In this document: in pieces, positions 55,452 to 64,000 of the stretch | Numbering within the stretch: position 1 is the stretch's first letter | Layout: each line of letters begins with the position of its first letter | Made by a program: the position numbers and the translations under genes | NCBI GenBank assembly: GCA_030220185.1 | Contig: JASPKZ010001290.1 | Location: forward strand, 34,050-98,049 | From: Diploptera punctata | Taxonomy: Eukaryota; Arthropoda; Insecta; Blattodea; Blaberidae | Direction: 5' to 3' | Length of the DNA: 64,000 bases | The notes under the pieces: model-generated | Database searches by the model: none | What the model was told of the DNA's origin: nothing | What the model saw: only the letters and a program-made list of their open reading frames with translations

Positions 55452-57230
55452 TCACATTAACATCTTACAACAATAAATTTCATATATCATTTTATAACGA
55501 AAATAAGGAATGTCTTTCTGAGTGAAAGTAAAGTCTGCATTGCGCAGATGAATTCTGCATACATGCACGAAACACACCACAGTCACTACCATTCATTTGC
55601 CGAGGTAAATTCTTGGCATTTTCGTTTTACAAACGTTTACTGGTACTTTCTTAGCCACAATTTCATCCTTCATGTATTTCACTAAGATTTTCAGGCAATT
55701 GTCATTGGGTGCTCCCAAGCTGCCATAATACTTTAAAGTTTTCTTTCTCACATCAGCAACTGCTACACACCAGTGAGCTCCCATATGAATAGGGAAAAAT
55801 TATCAAGTCGTATGAAAAAAGTTTGTGTTTTTGTCCATCTTTTTACAGCAGCATGACCACCAGCCAAAACTTTTGGATAGAAGAATGTGTTAAATGCATA
55901 GACAGATGGAAAATTATTTAATTTGCCTCTTTGTTGAAGAAGCTCCAAATAAAAATTAATTACTTGATCATTTAACCAGTTAAGACCGACTAAAGTTAGC
56001 ATATTTTGCCTTTTTATAGATAACCCAAAACTCGTAACTAGAGTTTCGTTTTGAGGAGTAGATATCAATGCAGAGTCGATAATATTTGTAATATCTTCAG
56101 CCAGTTTATCGTTAGAAATACCTGTATTTATTCACACTTTAAATCCTCTTTTTTCTTTCTAAATTGCTCTGTTTTCAACAAAAATACTTTTCCACAAGAA
56201 TATTTTACGTCTTTATTTAAGTTATCATTAAAATTTGAAATGGGTTTCATGCTATTTATTTTGTATCCATCTTCTGAATTGTTAATTCCAGAATGTGCAG
56301 TTTTTATTCCTTGAGATGAATTCAAGTTATAATGCATCAAATCTGGTTCATTATATCTCCTCTCTTTTTTCATTGATGATTGTGGTAGCTTCCTTTGATA
56401 TGAAGGTTTATCTGTTTGGCCGTTCATGACAATTATTTTAATTTTCATTAATAATATGAGTTTTAAGATTAAAATTGGTTCTTGATATACCATTAATATT
56501 TTTTCTGAGTATTTTGATCATTGGTTGAGCTGGTATTTTTCTGGAATAATCCAATAGTTCCTCAGGTCAAAAACTTTTACAATATTCATATTTGTTTGTT
56601 TCTAAGTAATTTTCCCTGTTGTTTCCAGTTTGAGGTATTTCATTAGAAGGGATTAGATACAATAAATCATTGGCATTTATTTCTATGTTCTTATTTGTTT
56701 GAATCACAACCAAATTATCGAAGTTTTCTCTTTATGTGCAAGGTTCAATTATTTCAATTGTTTCAGTTTCATCATCTTCATCTATGTTATCAATAGTTAC
56801 AGAAGTCGAGGAAGAGTAATTTGACACTCTAGATACTTCTTTATGCATTGTGCTTCTTCCTGAATTACGATCATCAAATATAACATTTGTTTTACATGCC
56901 TGATTAGAACACATGACTTTTCTTTGTTTACATGCTGGTAAAGCAAAGTCGTCATCTTTATTATGTTCCATAGACCTCTTTTGCCCTCTTATGAAATTGG
57001 CAATTTCATCAATACCGGTATATTACTGTCTGTATTATGATCTTCAACTACAGCACTTCTTCTGTCTCCTTGAATACTGTAGCCATTATTTGACATTAGT
57101 TCACTTTGATTAGTTCAGTCTTCGGTACTAATTCTGTCTTCTCTGGGTACTTCATTTCCACATACATATATCAATCCAAAATTGGAAAGAAACGTAGAAA
57201 ATGAATTCCACATTCTTCACACTTCATTCG
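55452..57230 (-). pseudogene. Ulp1/SENP1-like: Intronless SENP/Ulp1 SUMO protease copy, frameshifted
   Basis: Minus strand. The C48 catalytic domain can be followed without introns from about 56095 to a stop at 55452. It reads SFGLSIKRQNMLTL, NWLNDQVINFYLELL (Ulp1 entry motif), YAFNTFFYPKV, VKRWTK, IFPIHMGAHWCVAV (catalytic His), LKYYGSLGA, QMNGSDCGVF (catalytic Cys) and NADFTFTQKDIPYFRYKM. These pieces lie in different frames, with breaks near 56110, 55800, 55600 and 55550. The family's YYDS aspartate is replaced by Gly (YYGS). Upstream frames at 56128-56493 and 56732-57113 look like a low-complexity N-terminal region with acidic DEDDETETIEI. The parent enzyme processes SUMO and removes it from proteins. 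Lack of introns suggests a retrocopy, but there is no poly(A) or TSD. Confidence 0.85.
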
Positions 57231-57447
57231 CCTTTCAATTATAATTAAATAGTTTATTAAACGCACTTACTCATTTGCTCATGTATTTAATATAATCTTT
57301 ACAGTTGCAAAATAGTATCTATGGAAACATGTTATTAAATAAAGAAAATTGGAATAATGTATTAAAATATTGTTCTATATTAGTCTTATTTACATTGTTT
57401 GAATTATAGTGACAGGTTGAAACCTTAAACTTACCACTGAAATAGAC

Positions 57448-57449
<2 letters not shown>

Positions 57450-57504
<55 letters not shown>

Positions 57505-57508
57505 GATT
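57450..57508. repeat. (GA)n microsatellite
   Basis: An almost pure GA run with one AA and one TA interruption. Confidence 0.95.
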
Positions 57509-57509
57509 A

Positions 57510-58285
57510 CTCCATAATTATTGTAGGCATGATTTTGATGTCAAAACACTTAAGCATTTTCTAATGATGAAACAAAATTGTGATATTGTGTATTATTGAA
57601 ATTCCATTAGAAGATTACAAATATATAAAACATGAAAAGAAAAAAAAACAGAATTTTGGATTTGAACATGATACTTCTAACTCTATATATTAGCACAATA
57701 CCTCTTTGCTCTTCAGGCTCTCAGTGCATACATTAATTTTCATTTCCTTATATACAAATCTTTATCATAGGAGGCAGCAGGATATTGCTCGCAGTATCAA
57801 TATATGTGTATATATAGACACTAGTGACCAAACGTTAAGTATATTTCAATGTTTTGTTACCAAATTGTAAGAATTTACAAAAATTGTACGCAATGTTTAA
57901 GAAATTTGTAGACATTTTGCAATTTTGAAACAATTGAAATTCCAATGTATTCTGTTTGCACATCCGTAAGAATATAATAAAGTTTATTTAAGGTATTATA
58001 ATTTTGTAATTATGTATTTTAAGATTCCCCTATATAACTTATACAAAATCTGTACATAATCTATATGCTAGTATTACATAAAATGCTAGCCTTAATTATC
58101 ACAAAGTGGACTGCATAGTACCGGCACAACGGAAGATCACCTTCCTGACAGAAAAACGCAACCAGTGCAGTGCGCACTCATTTCGTACTCCAGTATTGTT
58201 CGTTAAGGTCAATACAAATTCGTATCCAAAGTTAGCGCGGCCTAACAATCTTATAATAGCTCATGATAGAACAACTTAAACATTG
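57510..58285. other. No gene recognised
   Basis: AT-rich. Confidence 0.35.
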
Positions 58286-58287
58286 TA

Positions 58288-58417
58288 AACATTACATATG
58301 CCTTTCTTGGGTTGAAGATAACATAAACATTGAAGGCAATGAACGAGCTGATCAGTTTACAAAATAAACTGCTTCTTCAGATCTTGCTTGTTTATATTCA
58401 AAATGTCCAATACCACA
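58288..58417 (+). pseudogene. Jockey-type RNase H fragment
   Basis: The sequence encodes ICLSWVEDNINIEGNERADQ, matching the WxPSHxxIxGNExAD motif of RNase H in Jockey-like LINEs, with the histidine region altered. A SINE A (58418-58739) ends the recognisable part. The sequence beyond the SINE may be the continuation. Confidence 0.6.
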
Positions 58418-58739
58418 TCCATCCATAGTAATTCTGTACGAGGGCAGGTCTTTCATTGCAATCATAGCATTTTCATGCTATGCTTTGCAGCTTTACTATG
58501 GAATTATAGGTGTGGTGGCTTCCCGTTGTTTTCCACATCGGTGAAGGATGATGATAATGATGGTGATGATGGCCGGATGATTTTCGGGGACAGTTGGATC
58601 CTAAGCTTCCTGACATTTGTCTTACAGGTGAGGAAAAACTCCCGAAAAAACCTTACACAGGAGCCTGTCCTGACCGGAAATCGAACCCGGGCCCGCTGCG
58701 TGACAAGAGAGCACGCTACCTCGAGACCACAGCAATGGA
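58418..58739 (-). mobile_element. SINE A, full length, imperfect TSD
   Basis: On the minus strand it runs from gtccattgctgtggtctcga to the tail attactatggatggat. The flanking duplication is ccaataccaca / ccaatatcata (58407-58417 and 58740-58750), 9 of 11 bases matching. The B box gggttcgatttccgg is slightly altered. Confidence 0.85.
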
Positions 58740-58750
58740 CCAATATCATA

Positions 58751-59895
58751 TGTGAAGATAAAAAATCTCGCTATTGATCATTAACTGAAAAAGTGCGTCA
58801 CGCAGGAATTGCGTAAACTAAGCGAATTCCTCAGTAAGTAGAACATATGGTTTACAGAATATTTTGTCTGGTCGTCTTCACATCGTTTTGGCGCAATAAA
58901 AACCACAAGATGATGTCAAAAAACTAAACAAGTTTCTAATTCCATAAGCTATTAGTAACAGTTCGCTCACAATTTACAGTAATAAATTGATCTTGTTTTA
59001 ATGTTTATCTATTACACAATTATTTTACAATCTTTGACGAGTCTACGAATCCTTCTCTCACTCTCAGCTCACTTACCGCTGTCATAACATAACTGACCCA
59101 CTTCCTGCCCTCGTCAGCGGAGGAAAACTTTTTGGCCCAATTTCCGATATGGAAATTGCTGGACATCGATCTTTCCCAAAAGGGAAAATAGAGGCTTATA
59201 CAAATATCCGGAACAAAGGTATAGATGTATCGATGATTTGGCGGGTATTACGACTCGCGAGTTAGCGATTCACGAATCTTTCTATCGATGCGAGACCACT
59301 ATTCTCGTCTTCATCTGCGAAATTCAAACGTCGTTATTACGATGCGTCACAATATGTTTATTTTGTTAAATTGTAAAAATCAATTTCTAATGTTAGTTTA
59401 TTCAAAATATCGGACTGTAGTGAAAACGAAGTATGCATAATCGTACATTATTGCCGATTCGCATACGTATGTATGTTTCTAACCCCACCCACTCAATTTT
59501 ATAAGCTTCAGATTCCGCGCTGGGGGATAGATGGTATTATTGTCTATTTTCAATTTACGCGCCACTTCTGCAGACCACTTTACATAGATGATGCATTCTT
59601 GTATTGGATATACAGAGATGAGTGTGTGTTTGTGTAGTGTAAGTATGCTGTATGAGGTATGATGATAAAGAGAAAGGATAAGGTGAAACCCGGTGCCGGT
59701 AAGAAGCCTACTCTCGTAGAGGTCGCCAGGCTTAACGCCTCCATCCGACGGACGAACCGACACCACATGCCTTCTCAACATATGTACTGCGGCGTGATTT
59801 GTAATTTAATATATGAATCTGGTGCACAATCTAGCGATTAAAAATTGTACACCACTATCCTTCCTGGCTCCGAAATTGAAAATTTTGCAATTAAA
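58751..59895. other. No gene recognised
   Basis: The region 59130-59780 is less AT-rich than its surroundings, but I see no domain. Overlapping minus-strand frames at 59479-59781 are not supported. Confidence 0.3.
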
Positions 59896-59897
59896 TT

Positions 59898-60590
59898 GAC
59901 TATTTAACTCATGCCCCAAATGGGAGTCAATGACCAATCACGTTCAATGGTTTCTGTTTTACAACCAATCAGAGTCGTGTTTCACGAAATATTTATCAGT
60001 GTTATAATTACCATGTTAAAGAAAGCTCCTCCTTTTTAATATTCTGAACAGGTCTGACCTTTATTTTGCAGTTGACAGAGCCTACGAGAAATACGGCTAC
60101 CAGATTGTATATATAGTGCATGAATGTCAACACATGCCGCATGCGGGAGTTAATATAAAAACATTTGTAGCAATTGATTATACCACCAAAAAAAGAAACC
60201 ACTGTTTGCACTTTCTTAAATGTATTTTTCCCAGGTAACAATCCAGAAAAATATAATTGTCATATTTACATCATACGACATCAGAAATGAATTAATATAC
60301 AGCTTGATGTGTTTCATTTTTTCTCCACTAGAGAGCATTCTTACAATATTGCATTCCTTTGGCAATAAAATAGTATGATCTGGTTGCAGTGATAAACAAA
60401 ATAAACAGATGAAGCGTACCTGTCGTTTCTCCATTCGTTTTCAAACATCGCCGTTTACATTAAATATAAAAATATTTTAAAATAACTACAGTTAAATAAT
60501 GATTTGTGAGTAAACAGCTTAATTTTATTCGTTAAATAGTCCTAACAAATGCCACTCTTGATTTCCAAATTCTCTAGATAAATTTAATTA
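59898..60590 (+). repeat. Interspersed repeat R1, copy 4
   Basis: It has gactatttaactcatgcccc at the start and gttaaatagtc near 60532, which are inverted copies of each other. It then runs ccactcttgatttccaaatt and stops in the first arm of the hairpin. Confidence 0.65.
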
Positions 60591-60604
60591 ATTTAACATG
60601 TAAA

Positions 60605-60685
60605 ATTTTCAACTCCGCCGGTATCGAACACGGGCCCGCTGGTCAGGAAACAGGCATGCTACCACCTGAGCTAGCACGATGAACC
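60605..60685 (-). repeat. tRNA-like sequence, probably a SINE head
   Basis: The minus strand has gctagctcaggtggtagcat (A-box type), then gggcccgtgttcgataccgg (B-box type) with the right spacing. Acceptor pairing is poor, so a working tRNA is unlikely. Confidence 0.45.
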
Positions 60686-60904
60686 CTCTTTGTATATTGT
60701 TGTACGATTTAACACCAACTGAAGTAATATCTGCCGATTCATTTTTCTATTACGTCATTAAAAATATAAATAAATTAAACTACAATATATCTTTTTGGAT
60801 ATATTGCAAATTTAAAGATCAATTAAATGTTATGGTATACATTGCGGCGAAGTAGATATGTCGGTCATTGATTTTGGAAAATGTCTTCCTCAGTTTTTAA
60901 ATAG

Positions 60905-61130
60905 CATGTAGCATACTGAGTTTCGTTGTGAAATATCGAAAATTGCGATCGGCAGAACGATTTTTTAATTTTCGTTTCAGGTGAACGCTTACACCTAATG
61001 ATCCGATTTTGATGGTTAACGAACTCAGCATTTCATTTTTAAATTAATAGGTACATACCAAGTTTGGTTTCGATGTAACAAATATTGCGGTCGCTAGAGC
61101 AATAACGGACACACACACATACATTTGAGA
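60905..61130 (-). repeat. Helitron-related repeat, family L, copy 2
   Basis: It matches the 27235-27440 part of the interrupted element, including gaaatatcgaaaattgcga and cttacacctaatgatccg, and ends in a CA-rich run. Confidence 0.5.
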
Positions 61131-61359
61131 CCCTTAGAAGCCAAGGGGAATAAGTAACAAAAAGTCAGTTTTGAGTAAATGATGTTCAAAGTTAAGACAC
61201 TTCATATGTGATTGGCTTAGCAGTTTTCTTCTCAGTCATTCGAATTCAGCGCCAGGCAGATTTTGTATTGTATCCAATGGTCACTCAGATTAGTATCTGC
61301 TTTAACTACTAAAATATACAATTAACTCCGAAATTAACAATTTGTACTCCTTGGCTTCT

Positions 61360-61383
61360 ATATATATATATATATATATATAT
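61360..61383. repeat. (TA)n microsatellite
   Basis: TA run at the outer edge of the foldback repeat. Confidence 0.9.
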
Positions 61384-61403
61384 GGAATGATAAGAAAAAT
61401 AAA

Positions 61404-61473
61404 TGCCTGGACGGGATTCGAACCCGGATCTCTGAGTCTGTACCTCAGTGTGATATCCATTACACTACCAGGC
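61404..61473 (-). tRNA. tRNA-like sequence, left copy, anticodon loop reads ACA
   Basis: It is identical in sequence to the right copy at 61816-61885. See that entry for the fold. The downstream flank gives tttatttttc, a possible pol III stop. Confidence 0.4.
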
Positions 61474-61815
61474 GAATCCAATTCAAACATTTATTTTTCT
61501 TATATATGTATTATACTCTCCATTATTACTAGATGTCGCGAGAACTCGGTCTTCACCGCCATCTAGCGGGTTCGAATCCCGTCCAGGCATTTATTTTTCT
61601 TATCATTCCATATTAAGCTTGCATTGCTCAATGTTAAACATTTAATTATAACATCTATAAAGCGTCACTGCTATAAGGTAAAAATATTCTCTTTAATTTG
61701 CTTACTTGATATAGTCAGCTGCTAGATGGCGGTGAAGACCGAGTTCTCGCGACATCTAGTAATAATGGAGAGTAATAATACATATATAAGAAAAATAAGT
61801 GTTTGAATTGGATTC

Positions 61816-61885
61816 GCCTGGTAGTGTAATGGATATCACACTGAGGTACAGACTCAGAGATCCGGGTTCGAATCCCGTCCAGGCA
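61816..61885 (+). tRNA. tRNA-like sequence, right copy, anticodon loop reads ACA
   Basis: A 70-base unit with acceptor halves gcctgg and ccaggc (6 pairs), a short D arm, and a perfect 5-base anticodon stem ctgag/ctcag around the loop gtacaga, giving anticodon ACA after U33. The T arm is cggg/cccg around ttcgaat. The A box (tagtgtaatgg) and B box (ggttcgaatcc) are good, and a T run follows at 61886-61895. ACA would read a Cys codon, which normal insect tRNA sets read with GCA. The acceptor is one pair short. I judge it a tRNA-derived repeat rather than a working tRNA. Confidence 0.4.
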
Positions 61886-61945
61886 TTTGTTTTTCTTATC
61901 ATTCCATATTAAGCTTGCATTGCTCAATGTTAAACATTTAATTAT

Positions 61946-61948
<3 letters not shown>

Positions 61949-62018
<70 letters not shown>

Positions 62019-62025
62019 TACACAT
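61949..62025. repeat. (TA)n(CA)n microsatellite
   Basis: A TA run with one interruption, then a CA run. Confidence 0.95.
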
Positions 62026-62366
62026 AGTGTTCTGCCCTAGACCAGGCCTTTCACTGCTGACTCAGCACTCTCCACTCTTTCCTTAACTCAGCCTTCCTTT
62101 TTGTATCCGCATACAAACTATTTATTTTAATATTGTCTATCATCTTATGTATTTTTTTCTGCCTCTAACTTTCTTTCCGTTGACCATTCTTCTAGGGCAT
62201 CCATCAGCACGCAGTTTCTTGTTTGCCAGTGACCAATAAAATTTATTTTCTCTTCTTTACGAGTTCCAGCATGTTCTTCCTTCACCCACTCTGTCTAGCA
62301 CATCTTTATTTTTTATTATATCTGTCTATTTTATACGCTCCATATTCACATCTCAAAAGCTTCCAG
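62026..62366 (-). pseudogene. LINE 3' region, family I, uninterrupted copy
   Basis: It is homologous to 6270-6995 without the SINE B: ccactctttccttaactcag, ctttccgttgaccattcttc and ctagggcatccatcagca are shared. The minus strand gives the same basic C-terminal motif in broken frames. Confidence 0.65.
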
Positions 62367-62374
62367 TAGCTTTT

Positions 62375-62399
62375 CCTTATATATATATATATATATATA
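62375..62399. repeat. (TA)n microsatellite
   Basis: TA run followed by a family N block. Confidence 0.9.
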
Positions 62400-62424
62400 A
62401 TTGATCATGATCATTTCCTGTGTC

Positions 62425-63058
62425 TGCTTGACAGGATCGGTGAATTTTTTTCTTCTTCTTCACTTCACGGGTTAGGCATAAATTGCCTGTTCCGTCTCAC
62501 AGTTGTTCTGTCCATCTTTTCACTGGCCTTCCTACATTCCTTGAACCTCTTGGCTTGTAGTTGAATGCTGGTCTTGGTAATCTTGTTACATTCTTTCTTT
62601 CCACGTGTGTAAACCATTTCTCTCTATATTCTCTGATTTTCTCATCCAATGGTTATATATTTAACTCTGTTCTTATATCTTCATTCCTTATCCGATCCAA
62701 TCTTGTGCAGCCTTTTGTTCTTCTAAGGAAGTTCATTTCTACCTTTGTATTCTACTTTGCAATTTTTTGGTCATTACCCAAGTTTCGCTCCCATAAAGTA
62801 ATGCAGGAACTGCCAATGTTTTATAAAACTTCAATCTAGTATCTCTTCTTGTTTTATTCTCTAATGTTTTATGTATAGTTCCGCATATCATTTGAAATTT
62901 CGACAGTTTCATATGTATGTCTCTTTCGGTTTTTGTGTTTATAGTAAAATTACAACTCAAATAATTAAAATTTGTTACTTGTTCCAGAGAAAAACCTATT
63001 AATAATTCAATAATATTTTCATGAGATTAACTTCAGTACCTTCTTTCCTTTGGAGTTG
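62425..63058 (-). pseudogene. LINE 3' part, family P-like
   Basis: Minus-strand reading: NFNYLSCNFTINTKTERDIH, MICGTIHKTLENKTRRDTRL, FYKTLAVPALLYGSETW, then in another frame MNFLRRTKGCTRLDRIRNED and RGSRNVGRPVKRWTEQL. The end cggaacaggcaatttatgcc and a gaagaagaag tail follow. The order is the standard one from after the RT to the C-terminus. Confidence 0.78.
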
Positions 63059-63074
63059 ACTAATAGTGAGAAAA

Positions 63075-63360
63075 GTTGGATTACTTGGAGAATATTTTGT
63101 TCACAAGTATGTGATAGACTCAAATGCAATATATGATTCCCTAGTTTTATTAGTACGCAATTTGTGCCTCGTCATGGGAAATTTAGAACGTTTTAAAATT
63201 AAAACTGCAGAAGAAAGTAAGAACATCCGTGAGGACGCTCAAACAGTTGGGTATATCTTGTTTGACTGCCCTATTTTCTACATGGCCATACAATCTCTTC
63301 TTTCTTATGGTATAAGTTGTAATATAGCCTATAATCTCCCTAAACACAATGAATAATAGT
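63075..63360 (+). pseudogene. Possible LINE linker/RNase H fragment
   Basis: The open frame 63066-63356 contains VGLLGEYFVHKYVIDSNAIY, similar in pattern to the LGEKYxxK linker found between RT and RNase H in Jockey-like LINEs. The second half is not recognisable. The assignment is uncertain, and it could be a random frame of 96 codons. Confidence 0.35.
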
Positions 63361-63660
63361 TATTTAGACGACTAGTTACAAAAGCAGAGGTTTAGTAACG
63401 AGATGCTCAAGTTAGAACGCGACTGAAGGAAATTTTCTAAGAGCAGCGAGTTATTAAACGTAATTCTGTAACGCGTTGTCTACAATATTTTTCAACGTTC
63501 AGAGTATTTAAGCATATGTTGTATATTTAGTATATTTAATGAAATTTACTTGTTTCGGAAACGATATGTTTAAAGAAAGAGTAATGTGGGCTTTGGGGGG
63601 AAAAAAAGACGATCAATCAACGAACATTGTTGTTATATTCTGTAATATAACTATCAATCA
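63361..63660. other. No gene recognised
   Basis: AT-rich, unassigned. Confidence 0.35.
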
Positions 63661-64000
63661 TGTCGACCGCTGTGATCTCAAGGTAACATGCTGCCTTATC
63701 ACGCAGCTGGCTCGAGTTCGATCCCCGGTCGGGACAAGTTTCCTGGGTGATTTTTTCGGGATTTTTCCTCACCTGTAAGATAAATGTCAGGAAGTTAAAG
63801 GCTCAAACGTCCCCGAACATCATCTGGTCATCATTGTCATCATTAACGTATTCATTAAGTTTAGGATTAAGGCCTCTCCTGACACACCATTACCATCATC
63901 GCCTATCATTTAACATCGGGGCAGCGTAACTCCGCCTTCCAGGCGCCCCAACCTCAGAAGTGAGTTACAATAAACCTTGCCAGCAGAGAATACCAGAATG
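63661..64000 (+). mobile_element. Chimeric SINE, head A with tail E, cut by the window edge
   Basis: The head gtcgaccgctgtgatctcaa, with B-box region gagttcgatccccgg, leads to the SINE A body and an ATC run at 63822-63846. It then switches to tail E: aagtttaggattaaggcctc, ccttccaggcgccccaacct, gagagaataccaga... . The join is at the same place as in the 48310-48702 copy. The 3' end lies beyond the window. Confidence 0.85.

Larger units (their letters stand above)
61382..61949. repeat. Foldback repeat with two tRNA-like units
   Basis: The left arm 61382-61566 and right arm 61722-61908 are inverted copies with only a few differences. Each contains a complete tRNA-like unit. A third, truncated direct copy begins inside the unit at 61567 (cgggttcgaatcccgtcc) and continues as far as the right copy does (61863-61949). 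The short inner inverted repeat ctagatg/catctag bounds the block 61722-61759. Confidence 0.85.

Noticed and set aside
55593..56068. A functional SUMO protease gene
   Set aside because: At least four frame breaks and loss of the catalytic Asp; recorded as a pseudogene.
59479..59841. Overlapping frames on both strands
   Set aside because: No domain, no splice or promoter signal; chance frames in a locally less AT-rich stretch.

Overview
The window looks like gene-poor, AT-rich nuclear DNA from an arthropod, most likely a large-genome insect. I see no intact host gene: no long open frame and no set of exons with splice sites. What can be identified is almost entirely degraded transposable elements, microsatellites and one broken copy of a host protease gene. 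My guess of a cockroach, termite or related polyneopteran comes only from the feel of the repeat families (tRNA-derived SINEs, and LINE 3' ends with motifs such as LYGSETW and GRPRRRW). No database comparison was possible.

Layout. 1-1.6 kb: a TIR element and a repeat (R1) with a 3' hairpin. 1.8-10 kb: LINE 3' ends and SINE copies, two ATT arrays around a LINE fragment, and a SINE with a 13-bp target-site duplication (TSD). 10.8-17.6 kb: two Helitron-like elements, a 209-bp MITE and more SINEs with TSDs. 19-21.5 kb: a LINE nested in a LINE, a ~135-bp repeat array with an inverted first unit and a hammerhead-like core, and a Jockey-type RNase H remnant. 23.7-24.6 kb: a mariner-like element with ~155-bp inverted repeats and a decayed transposase. 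26.5-27.6 kb: a LINE 3' end with a perfect TSD inside a Helitron-related repeat. 29-35 kb: SINEs, R1 copies and a 123-bp MITE. 35.1-38.4 kb: the only near full-length LINE, minus strand, with endonuclease and reverse transcriptase, many frameshifts and a TA microsatellite inside the RT region. 39-50 kb: LINE and SINE pieces, a 178-bp GATA array, and a pogo-like element holding a chimeric SINE. 51-58 kb: a MADF-like fragment, a Penelope GIY-YIG fragment, a third Helitron-like element and an intronless SENP/Ulp1 protease pseudogene. 58-64 kb: an RNase H remnant split by a SINE, an R1 copy, a foldback repeat with two tRNA-like genes, and a second chimeric SINE cut by the window edge.

The most unusual pattern is modular. 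One tRNA-derived SINE head, with a central body ending in a short CAT/ATC run, is joined to at least three unrelated 3' tails and in one place directly to another head, always at or near the CAT run. One chimera has its own 9-bp TSD and poly(A) tract, so it moved as a single unit. A second copy has the same junction. The other observations most worth checking are the tRNA-like foldback at 61.4-61.9 kb, the hammerhead-like repeat array at 20.3-20.9 kb and the SENP pseudogene.
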